DNA from: Thiotrichaceae bacterium
GTDB taxonomy: Bacteria > Pseudomonadota > Gammaproteobacteria > Thiotrichales > Thiotrichaceae
Direction: 5' to 3'
DNA length: 5,074 nucleotides
Assembly (NCBI GenBank): GCA_027008885.1
Contig: JALVDQ010000038.1
Coordinates: 1-5,074, forward strand
The notes beneath the pieces were generated by a model, which worked only from the letters and a program-made list of their open reading frames with translations, searched no databases and had not been told where the DNA came from. The position numbers and the translations under genes are program-made. Below are positions 1 to 5,074 of the stretch, piece by piece; within the stretch, counting starts at the first letter, position 1, and each line of letters opens with the position of its first letter.

Positions 1-1
1 T

Positions 2-832
2 ATACCCGTCACACCCAAATTCAAGGAAGGTCAGATTGCTGAACAAATAGCGCTTTATCAGAGTTTGCATGAAGCGCCGTCTGCTGCGTCCATGCCAGTT
101 TCAGCATCACCAGCGGCAAATCCGGCGGCCACTTCACCGGCAGCTCAGTCACAGACTCCGCTATCAGAAAAATTTGCTGCCAGGCTCTCTGATAATCTCA
201 GTGCATCCTTGCCAGTGGATAGCGCAGGCGCAGCGGATACGGGCGAAATTCCACCACTGGGGTTTGCGCTCGCACAGCTTCACGGCGTTTATATTCTGGC
301 GGAAAATGCTGCCGGTCTGGTGATTGTGGATATGCACGCGGCGCACGAGCGTATCACTTATGAGCATCTCAAAAACAGCATGGCGGAAGACAGTATCCGC
401 TCACAGCCACTGCTTGTCCCGCATTCACTCGCGCTGAGCCAAAAAGAAGGCGATTATGCTGAAGAATTTGCAGCGACTTTCCAGAAGCTGGGCTTTGAGC
501 TGAGTCGGCTCTCTCCAGAGCAGATTACTATTCGCGCGGTTCCCAGCCTGCTCAAAAATAGCAATGTTGAACAACTGGTGCGTGACGTGCTCGCTGATTT
601 GATCGAGCACGGCAGCAGTCAGCGTATCGAAGAGGCAATTAACGAGATTTTGTCAACCATGGCATGTCATGGCTCAGTACGCGCTAATCATCATCTCAGC
701 ATTACCGAGATGAATGCGCTGTTACGCGATATGGAAAGAACCGAACGCAGTGGGCAGTGCAATCACGGGCGACCTACCTGGACGCAGTTAAGCATTGAGC
801 AGCTGGATAAATTGTTTATGCGGGGGCAGTAG
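2..832 (+). CDS. mutL: DNA mismatch repair protein MutL, C-terminal part (5' end outside window)
   Basis: MutL couples mismatch recognition by MutS to strand incision. The frame is open from base 2 to the TAG at 830-832, giving 276 visible residues, so the true start and the N-terminal GHKL ATPase domain are upstream; the TTG at 65 is an internal Leu codon, not a start. Visible residues 1-83 are linker, rich in Ala, Pro and Ser. The C-terminal domain begins near [10 protein letters not shown] (86-95). It contains [12 protein letters not shown] (110-121), which fits the metal-dependent endonuclease motif DQHA(X)2E(X)4E except Met for Gln. It also has QPLLVP (135-140), matching the beta-clamp-binding consensus Qxx[LI]xP, then ACHGSVRAN (221-229), CNHGRP (253-258) and FMR (272-274). 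The last three correspond to the ACR, CPHGRP and FxR metal-site elements of nicking MutL proteins. From family knowledge, such MutL nicks DNA itself instead of relying on MutH. The next gene starts 88 bp downstream with no evident terminator between. The identification is secure. Confidence 0.96.
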   Translation: MPVTPKFKEGQIAEQIALYQSLHEAPSAASMPVSASPAANPAATSPAAQSQTPLSEKFAARLSDNLSASLPVDSAGAADTGEIPPLGFALAQLHGVYILAENAAGLVIVDMHAAHERITYEHLKNSMAEDSIRSQPLLVPHSLALSQKEGDYAEEFAATFQKLGFELSRLSPEQITIRAVPSLLKNSNVEQLVRDVLADLIEHGSSQRIEEAINEILSTMACHGSVRANHHLSITEMNALLRDMERTERSGQCNHGRPTWTQLSIEQLDKLFMRGQ

Positions 833-859
833 CCCTAATACTCTCGAAAGGCAAATATT

Positions 860-887
860 TTTACTCAGTGTCAGTTCATGTTAAAGT
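860..887 (+). promoter_or_regulatory. Weak candidate sigma70 promoter before the small gene/ATPase pair
   Basis: TTTACT (860-865) and TAAAGT (882-887) are 16 bp apart, each matching the -35 and -10 consensus at four of six positions. It sits in the 88-bp gap after mutL and would start transcription about 27 bp before the ATG at 921. Matches this weak are common by chance, and readthrough from mutL is equally possible. Confidence 0.2.
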
Positions 888-920
888 TACCCGGGAACAA
901 AAAGAATAGCGGAGAAAAGG

Positions 921-1178
921 ATGACAGCAGAACTGGAATTACGTTGGTTAAAAACAGACAATATCAAGGGTGCAGCCAAACGATTTGCCGAATTTTGCAA
1001 GGAAGATATACGCGAGCAGTCTAAACTGGAAGATTTTGATATAGGGAAATACCAGGAGGCGGTAAAACTGGTATTGAGAAAGCTGGATAATTCAGAATCT
1101 GTAAAAGAAATGTTCATTCCGGAAAAGCAACAAGAAGCCGATACAGAAGCAGAGGAGAACAGTAACAATGCTGATTAA
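921..1178 (+). CDS. Small acidic-tailed helical protein, coupled to the SMC-like ATPase (unknown function)
   Basis: I do not recognise this 85-residue protein. The ATG at 921 is preceded by GGAGAA at 911-916, a good ribosome binding site, and the same frame upstream is closed by a TAA at 882-884, so the start is well supported. Residues 1-66 look mainly alpha-helical with alternating basic and acidic residues and one Cys (26). Residues 68-85 form an acidic, Asn-rich, probably disordered tail. There is no signal peptide, membrane segment or catalytic motif. The stop codon (TAA at 1176-1178) lies inside the next gene, whose ATG is at 1168, an 11-nt overlap that implies translational coupling and a shared job with the ATPase. 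It could be an accessory subunit, comparable in position to the small partners of SMC-type ATPases (inference). It is far too short to be an SbcD/Mre11/YhaO-type nuclease and shows none of their metal-binding motifs. The gene call is firm; the role is open. Confidence 0.82.
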   Translation: MTAELELRWLKTDNIKGAAKRFAEFCKEDIREQSKLEDFDIGKYQEAVKLVLRKLDNSESVKEMFIPEKQQEADTEAEENSNNAD

Positions 1179-3060
1179 TTCCCTTTCTGCCAGAAACTTT
1201 CGCAAATACCACAAGCTTGAAATCTCTGATATTCCGCAACAAGGTCTTATAAGCATTGCAGGCTCAAACGAATCGGGTAAAACCAGCATTGGCGAGGCAA
1301 TCTGCTTTGCACTGTTTGGACGAACTTTTTTTCTTGATCAGGACAATCTGCACAAGATTATCTGCTGGGGGCGAGATGCCGCAGAAGTCACCTTAAGATT
1401 CAGCCTCGGTGCAAGCGAGCATTATCGTCTCTATCGTAGCCTTGATCGTGATGGCACACGCAAGATCACGCTCTCCAAAGAAATTGCAGAAAATCAGCCT
1501 GACGATACCTACGTCACTCTGGAAAACGAGGAACAGGTGAGTGAAGCACTCGACAAGATTCTGGGGTTTGACTATGACGCTTTTATTAATTCATTTTATT
1601 TGGTGCAACGTGAGCTAACGACACCTGATCCGCACAGCGACACCATCAGAAAGATGGCTGGAATCAATGATTATGGACAGATAAACGATGAATTAAAACA
1701 ATCGACAGAAAAGAATAAACAAAAAATTGCCGAGCTAAGCCCTGAAGTAGAAACTACCAGAGAAGCACTTGATGCCGTCGGTATTGATGATACCTGGCTG
1801 CCCGATCTGGTTGATGCCGAGCTCACACTGAGCGAAGAACAGCAACGCCGTGAAGCACTGATGGAGCATCTTGACAAAAATGAAAAAGACTATGAAGAGA
1901 ATATAAAAAGCTATCACAGCATCAGGCGCAGTCGGGGCTTCTGGCGGTTTTTGTCCGTTCTGCTGTTCCCTCTTATGATTATTGCCTGGGTTCTCTGGGG
2001 TTTATATAAAAGCAGACCGGAATTGTATGAAGAATTGGCAATCAAGGCTTTTGGGCTTGATGAATTGCCACTAGTCCTTGAACAAACCAGCGCATTTCTG
2101 TTGCCCGCCGCACTATTCATCACGCTATTATTCTTTATCGTGTTGTTACTAAAGCAAAAAGCCACAAACAATTTGCGAATGCTGCACGCAGAAGCAGAGG
2201 AAATTAGTCAAAGTATGCGTGAAGGGCATCGTTTTATTACCACACAGGTTGAAACTTTGCTACCTGAACGAGTCGTGCAATTACTGCATGAGCGCAGAGA
2301 AGGAGAGTCAACCTTGCTGATTATTCCACCGCGCGAACAGTTTACCAGGTTGTCCCAGCTCATTGAGGATATGCCTTCCTACAAGGCGAATGCAGAAGAA
2401 GTCAGCAATGCCATTATGAGAATATCCAATTCACTAAAGAGCCAGGATATTGAAATTGTTGATCTTGCAAGAGGACTGGTTGATGATATAGAACAGGAAC
2501 GGCAACGCTCGGATGAAGCAGGCAAAATACGCTCCACACTCAAGGTACTGGAAAGTGCTGTCAACAAGCATCAGCATGAAATTGAGATTAATGATATTTC
2601 GATCAAACTGTTGCAACGGGCGGCAAGTGGATCAATCGAATTATTTAATAAAAATATTGCCAAAATTCTGGCAGATGCCCTGCCCAAATTTACTCAGGGT
2701 CGATACAGCAAAATACACATAGCCGACGATTTGAGCGTGCAGGTGTACTCTGATGAAAAACGTGATTATATGGACTTTGACGAGATTTCATCCGGCACCC
2801 AAAGACAGATCATGCTGGCACTGCGAATGGCAATGTCAGAAGAACTCGCCAAAAACACCGGCAATGAGCAACAGTTTATTTATCTCGATGAGCCGTTTGC
2901 ATTCTTTGACCAGACAAGAACACACGCCACACTAGAAGCCTTGCCACAGGTAAGTAAGATCATTTCACAAATCTGGGTTGTGGCACAGGAGTTTCCTGAT
3001 GATATTGATGTTGACAAGGTTATTTATTGTCCGGAAGATAGTGCCGAGCTTATTGTTTAG
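1168..3060 (+). CDS. Membrane-anchored Rad50/SbcC/SMC-like ATPase (AAA_23-type, YhaN-like architecture)
   Basis: A 630-residue ABC-type SMC-like ATPase. The N-terminal half-domain has FRKYHKLEI (11-19), Walker A GSNESGKTS (32-40) and a Q-loop in FYLVQREL (143-150, Gln147). A predicted coiled-coil arm follows (about 171-255). Two hydrophobic segments come next (about 258-280 and 307-329), joined by a ~26-residue loop, then a second coiled arm (about 333-480). The C-terminal half-domain has signature SSGTQRQ (541-547), Walker B FIYLDEP (570-576) and D-loop FFDQTR (579-584). Both ATPase halves must meet in the cytoplasm, so the loop 281-306 should face the periplasm; basic residues flanking the membrane pair (RRSR, KQK) agree. 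No CxxC zinc hook is present. The usual switch His appears to be Gln607 in VVAQEF. From family knowledge, such ATPases act on DNA, often with an SbcD-type nuclease, but none is adjacent here. AGGAG (1153-1157) lies 10 nt before the start, inside the upstream gene. The ATPase class is certain; the biological role is unknown. Bacillus YhaN is the nearest architecture I can name. Confidence 0.9.
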   Translation: MLINSLSARNFRKYHKLEISDIPQQGLISIAGSNESGKTSIGEAICFALFGRTFFLDQDNLHKIICWGRDAAEVTLRFSLGASEHYRLYRSLDRDGTRKITLSKEIAENQPDDTYVTLENEEQVSEALDKILGFDYDAFINSFYLVQRELTTPDPHSDTIRKMAGINDYGQINDELKQSTEKNKQKIAELSPEVETTREALDAVGIDDTWLPDLVDAELTLSEEQQRREALMEHLDKNEKDYEENIKSYHSIRRSRGFWRFLSVLLFPLMIIAWVLWGLYKSRPELYEELAIKAFGLDELPLVLEQTSAFLLPAALFITLLFFIVLLLKQKATNNLRMLHAEAEEISQSMREGHRFITTQVETLLPERVVQLLHERREGESTLLIIPPREQFTRLSQLIEDMPSYKANAEEVSNAIMRISNSLKSQDIEIVDLARGLVDDIEQERQRSDEAGKIRSTLKVLESAVNKHQHEIEINDISIKLLQRAASGSIELFNKNIAKILADALPKFTQGRYSKIHIADDLSVQVYSDEKRDYMDFDEISSGTQRQIMLALRMAMSEELAKNTGNEQQFIYLDEPFAFFDQTRTHATLEALPQVSKIISQIWVVAQEFPDDIDVDKVIYCPEDSAELIV

Positions 3061-3110
3061 GAGTCTGTACAAGGTCTGTCCAGGACAGGACTAGCGACCT
3101 GCAAAAACGC

Positions 3111-3165
3111 TCTTCTGTACTCTGACACCGTACACACCCATCCCCCTGTTTTTTACATATTTTTT
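3111..3165 (+). repeat. Degenerate direct repeat unit, copy 1
   Basis: The unit has a TCTGT-rich part (TTCTGTA at 3113-3119, then CTCTGAC) followed by ACCCATCCCCCTGTTTTTTA starting at 3136 and an AT-rich end. The core from 3136 to 3165 matches the second copy at 3293-3321, with one fewer C in the C-run and a few substitutions. Confidence 0.65.
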
Positions 3166-3189
3166 GTGTAGTCGGTATTGAGCATGTAA

Positions 3190-3265
3190 TTGCGTAGGGT
3201 TGGTGGAGTTTATGCAAGCAACCAGGATTCGGTTGCTTACGCATGGCTGCACCAACCCTACGCAA
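3190..3265. repeat. REP-like long imperfect palindrome
   Basis: TTGCGTAGGGTTGGTG (3190-3205) is the perfect reverse complement of CACCAACCCTACGCAA (3250-3265). Inside, ATGC plus AAGCAACC (3212-3223) pairs with GGTTGCTT and GCAT (3231-3238 and 3241-3244) across a 2-nt bulge, around a 7-nt loop (3224-3230). The result is a strong hairpin or cruciform. The GTAGGGTTGG...CCAACCCTAC ends recall REP-type palindromes found dispersed in many proteobacterial and cyanobacterial genomes; I cannot count genomic copies here. It could limit readthrough between the convergent genes, although no T-run follows directly, so it is not called a rho-independent terminator. Confidence 0.8.
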
Positions 3266-3270
3266 ATGCC

Positions 3271-3321
3271 CTCTGTCTTCTGTCCTCTGTATACCCATCC
3301 CCCCTGTTTTTTATATGTTTT
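3271..3321 (+). repeat. Degenerate direct repeat unit, copy 2, with three heptamers
   Basis: Three tandem heptamers, CTCTGTC, TTCTGTC and CTCTGTA (3271-3291), are followed by ACCCATCCCCCCTGTTTTTT starting at 3293 and an AT-rich end. This mirrors copy 1 in the same orientation, with one extra C. Copy 1 keeps only degenerate heptamers, so this copy looks better preserved. Confidence 0.65.
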
Positions 3322-3365
3322 GACAGACTCCTCCGGAAGCCTGTCCAGCTAAATGTAGCGTCTTT

Positions 3366-3432
3366 TAAGTACCCAAGCAAAAGATCAGAAAACAGGGGCT
3401 AAATTGTTAGATTAATTTTGAGCGGGTACTTA
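3366..3432. repeat. 9-bp inverted repeat with long spacer, 3' of clpX
   Basis: TAAGTACCC (3366-3374) and GGGTACTTA (3424-3432) are exact reverse complements separated by 49 nt, just beyond the clpX stop codon. There is no T-run after either arm, so it is a poor terminator candidate, and it may be chance. Between the arms, AAAACAGGGG (3389-3398) is an inverted echo of the CCCCTGTTTT core of the direct repeats. Confidence 0.35.
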
Positions 3433-3442
3433 CTCCATTGCT

Positions 3443-4729
3443 TCAGGATTTGGCGGCGCTTGCCTTTTTTTGAGGTTCCTTGTTTTCATAGATCAGATAG
3501 GGCTGTGAATCGCCATTAATCACTGATTCGTCAACCACTACCTTGCTAACACCTTCTAGCGAGGGGATATCATACATGGTGTCGAGAAGAATTTTTTCCA
3601 TGATCGAGCGCAAACCACGCGCACCTGTCTTTCTTTCCATGGCTTTTCTTGCGATTGCATGTAATGCTTCGTCACGAAAATCAATTTCCACGCCTTCCAT
3701 CTCGAAGAGTTTGCCATATTGTTTGGTTAATGCATTTTTGGGTTCGGTGAGGATACGCACAAGAGCATCTTCATTTAATTCTTCAAGTGTTGCGATAACT
3801 GGCAAGCGTCCGACAAATTCAGGAATCAGACCATACTTCACCAGGTCTTCTGCTTCAATCGACTTGATCACTTCGCCAAAAAGTTTGTCGTCATCTGGTG
3901 CTTTTACATCTGCCGAAAAGCCTATGCCGCTTTTTTCTGTACGGTTCAGAACTACCTTGTCCAGACCAGAGAAAGCGCCTCCGCATATAAACAATATATT
4001 TTTGGTGTCAACCTGCAAAAATTCCTGTTGCGGATGTTTTCTTCCTCCCTGGGGAGGAACTGAGGCGATCGTTCCCTCGATAAGTTTCAACAATGCCTGC
4101 TGAACACCTTCGCCGGATACATCACGAGTAATGGAGGGGTTATCAGATTTGCGTGAAATTTTGTCAATTTCATCAATATAGACAATGCCTGTTTCAGCCT
4201 TGGCGACATCATAGTCACACTTTTGCAGTAATTTCTGAATAATGTTTTCTACGTCCTCTCCCACATAACCTGCTTCGGTCAAGGTTGTAGCATCTGCCAT
4301 GGTAAAAGGAACATCAAGCATACGCGCCAATGTTTCAGCCAAAAGCGTTTTACCACTTCCGGTTGGTCCGATTAGCAGGATATTGCTTTTGGCAAGTTCA
4401 ATATCATCTCTGCCCGCATTGCTTTCCATGCGTTTATAGTGATTATAAACGGCAACTGAAAGCACTTTTTTGGCGGCATCCTGGTCAATAACGTAATCAT
4501 CCAGAAATTCGTTTATTTTTTTCGGAATGGGAAGGCTGCTATTTTCATTTTCATTCGTATCCTGCAATTCTTCAGTAATAATGTCATTACAGAGATCGAC
4601 ACATTCATCACAAATGAAAACAGAAGGACCGGCGATAAGTTTTCTTACTTCATGCTGACTTTTTCCGCAAAAAGAGCAATACAGTAGTTTCCCTTCTCCT
4701 TTCTCTCTATTTTTTTTATCATTACTCAT
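3443..4729 (-). CDS. clpX: ATP-dependent Clp protease ATP-binding subunit ClpX
   Basis: ClpX is the hexameric AAA+ unfoldase that recognises tagged proteins and feeds them into the ClpP peptidase in the cytoplasm. The 428-residue product is close to the usual family length (about 420-430) and complete. It has the N-terminal zinc finger Cys18, Cys21, Cys40, Cys43; Walker A GPTGSGKT (121-128); pore-1 loop GYVG (154-157); Walker B IVYIDEID (182-189); RKH loop GRKHP (229-233); the ClpP-docking IGF loop (269-271); and the sensor-2 segment GARGLRS (369-375). All key residues are present, so it should be active and able to bind ClpP. The ATG at 4727-4729 is preceded by GAGG (4740-4743) at a 10-nt spacing, and the zinc finger starts 17 residues in, so the start is right. 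The gene converges on the ATPase gene. Neither clpP upstream nor lon downstream, its frequent neighbours, is present in the window. Confidence 0.98.
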   Translation of the reverse strand: MSNDKKNREKGEGKLLYCSFCGKSQHEVRKLIAGPSVFICDECVDLCNDIITEELQDTNENENSSLPIPKKINEFLDDYVIDQDAAKKVLSVAVYNHYKRMESNAGRDDIELAKSNILLIGPTGSGKTLLAETLARMLDVPFTMADATTLTEAGYVGEDVENIIQKLLQKCDYDVAKAETGIVYIDEIDKISRKSDNPSITRDVSGEGVQQALLKLIEGTIASVPPQGGRKHPQQEFLQVDTKNILFICGGAFSGLDKVVLNRTEKSGIGFSADVKAPDDDKLFGEVIKSIEAEDLVKYGLIPEFVGRLPVIATLEELNEDALVRILTEPKNALTKQYGKLFEMEGVEIDFRDEALHAIARKAMERKTGARGLRSIMEKILLDTMYDIPSLEGVSKVVVDESVINGDSQPYLIYENKEPQKKASAAKS

Positions 4730-4949
4730 TGATACAAAACCTCAAATTAAACCTTTATAGATAATCCCTAAAGTTAATCCTAAATGGACAAAAAGTACAG
4801 TAAGAATAGATGAAAGCAGGTTAATTATTTATTTTTAATGATTTCACAGCAATTCAGAGCATCTGACCACATACTACAAATCAACAAGATACGATCATAT
4901 TCCAATTTACTTTTCCAGATAAATACTGTAAATAATAGATGCTTTACCA
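4730..4949. other. AT-rich clpX leader region without a convincing gene
   Basis: Between the clpX start and the end of the IS fragment lie about 220 bp of AT-rich DNA. No clpP or tRNA is visible. A minus-strand frame of 41 codons from a GTG (4950 down to 4825) is open but has no clear ribosome binding site and no recognisable product. The stretch most likely holds the clpX promoter and 5' leader. Confidence 0.6.
4904..4932 (-). promoter_or_regulatory. Candidate sigma70 promoter for clpX
   Basis: Read on the minus strand, TTTACA (4927-4932, five of six to the -35 consensus) is followed after 17 bp by TAAATT (4904-4909, four of six to the -10 consensus). Transcription would start near 4897 and give a leader of roughly 170 nt before clpX. 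It lies about 20 bp outside the inferred IS end. AT-rich DNA yields such matches by chance, so this is tentative. Confidence 0.3.
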
Positions 4950-5074
4950 CTAGTGTCCCAACGTTAAATCGAATAAATTCAATTGCTTAGGATTATTCTC
5001 ATCCTCATTTTTGTTTTCCAAATTTGTAAGTAGTTGATCTAATGGTGTTTTCTCAAAAAGGCTGAGGCTTAAAA
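4950..5074 (-). CDS. IS4-family-like transposase, C-terminal 40 residues (runs off right edge)
   Basis: On the minus strand a frame is open from the window edge (first full codon at 5072) to a TAG at 4950-4952. It encodes 40 residues that begin LSLSLFEKTPLDQLLTNLE, followed by an Asn/Glu-rich spacer and QLNLFDL, then four residues (TLGH) before the stop. The LFEKTP...QLNLFDL pattern is, from memory, the usual tail of IS4-group (DDE) transposases with an N-terminal DUF4372 domain. The catalytic domain would lie beyond the window, so intactness cannot be judged. The other two frames on this strand are closed by early stops, which supports this one being real. Confidence 0.65.
   Translation of the reverse strand, partial: LSLSLFEKTPLDQLLTNLENKNEDENNPKQLNLFDLTLGH
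4950..5074 (-). mobile_element. End of an insertion sequence, IS4-like (partial)
   Basis: The transposase tail ends in a segment reading AACGTTGGGACACTAG on the minus strand (4950-4965), and its stop codon falls inside what looks like the terminal inverted repeat (plus strand CTAGTGTCCCAACGTT). The exact outer boundary is uncertain by several bases, because the partner end and the target-site duplication are outside the window. The element lies about 220 bp upstream of clpX, with its transposase on the same strand as clpX. Confidence 0.5.

Larger units (their letters stand above)
3059..3332. repeat. Composite repeat region bounded by a 10-bp inverted repeat
   Basis: AGGAGTCTGT (3059-3068) and its exact reverse complement ACAGACTCCT (3323-3332) bound a 274-bp block between the convergent ATPase and clpX genes. 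Inside are two copies of a degenerate unit in direct orientation, with a REP-like palindrome between them. CTGTCCAG also occurs at 3076-3083 and again just outside the block at 3341-3348. Short frames crossing the block on both strands look like translated repeat rather than genes. The layout resembles a small non-autonomous mobile element or a nested pair of such elements, but no transposase or target-site duplication is visible, so mobility is inferred. The left boundary overlaps the final two bases of the ATPase stop codon. The remainder of the intergenic stretch (3333-3442) holds only a minor inverted repeat. Confidence 0.5.

Noticed and set aside
69..323. 84-codon plus-strand frame starting with ATG at 69
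   Set aside because: It overlaps mutL in another frame; the mutL frame carries clear MutL motifs over the same bases.
3142..3165. T-run after a C-run as a rho-independent terminator of the ATPase gene
   Set aside because: No GC-rich stem stands directly before the T-run; the run is part of the direct repeat unit.
3050..3298. 82-codon minus-strand open frame in the intergenic region
   Set aside because: It runs through the REP palindrome and repeat units and overlaps the end of the ATPase gene; the product is translated repeat with no recognisable domain.
3136..3321. Possible CRISPR array, because of two direct repeats with an intervening sequence
   Set aside because: Only two diverged copies, spaced by about 127 bp that itself holds a palindrome; no regular spacers and no cas genes.
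3190..3402. 70-codon plus-strand open frame starting in the palindrome
   Set aside because: It begins inside the 16-bp palindrome arm, has no ribosome binding site and crosses the second repeat unit, so it is a by-product of the repeat.
3543..4103. 186-codon plus-strand open frame opposite clpX
   Set aside because: It lies entirely within clpX on the other strand and is Ser-rich in the way an antisense shadow is; clpX is certain.
4825..4950. 41-codon minus-strand frame starting with GTG in the clpX leader
   Set aside because: No ribosome binding site, start inside the probable IS end, no recognisable product; AT-rich DNA gives such frames by chance.

Overview
The window looks like chromosomal DNA of a betaproteobacterium. 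The basis is the style of ClpX (N-terminal zinc finger, typical betaproteobacterial start region) and a MutL that carries the endonuclease motif E. coli lacks. A Nitrosomonas-like relative would fit, because of the dispersed palindromic repeat and the IS4-type element, but the sequence alone does not prove a genus.

Layout, left to right. (1) 2-832, plus strand: the 3' part of mutL, covering the linker and the whole C-terminal dimerisation/endonuclease domain; the N-terminal ATPase half lies outside the window. (2) 921-3060, plus strand: a two-gene unit with an 11-nt overlap. It encodes an unrecognised 85-residue acidic-tailed helical protein and a 630-residue Rad50/SbcC/SMC-like ATPase. Where soluble relatives have a zinc hook or hinge, this ATPase has two transmembrane helices, so it should be an inner-membrane-anchored SMC-like ATPase. 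No SbcD/Mre11-type nuclease accompanies it. This pair is the most interesting item here. (3) 3061-3442: a gene-free stretch between convergent genes, filled by a composite repeat. A 76-bp REP-like palindrome with a perfect 16-bp outer stem sits between two copies of a degenerate ~50-bp unit, and a 10-bp inverted repeat bounds the whole. The left inverted repeat covers the stop codon of the ATPase gene. (4) 3443-4729, minus strand: complete clpX. (5) 4730-4949: AT-rich leader of clpX with a candidate promoter and no convincing gene. (6) 4950-5074, minus strand: the last 40 codons of an IS4-family-like transposase and the probable end of its insertion sequence, running off the right edge.

How the parts relate. 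mutL serves mismatch repair. The SMC-like ATPase pair lies directly downstream on the same strand and may act in DNA repair, chromosome handling or defence at the membrane; that is inference. clpX encodes the unfoldase of the ClpXP protease and keeps its ClpP-docking IGF loop, yet neither clpP nor lon is adjacent as in the common clpP-clpX-lon order. Upstream lies an IS element, and downstream the repeat cluster and the convergent ATPase gene, so local rearrangement around clpX is likely.
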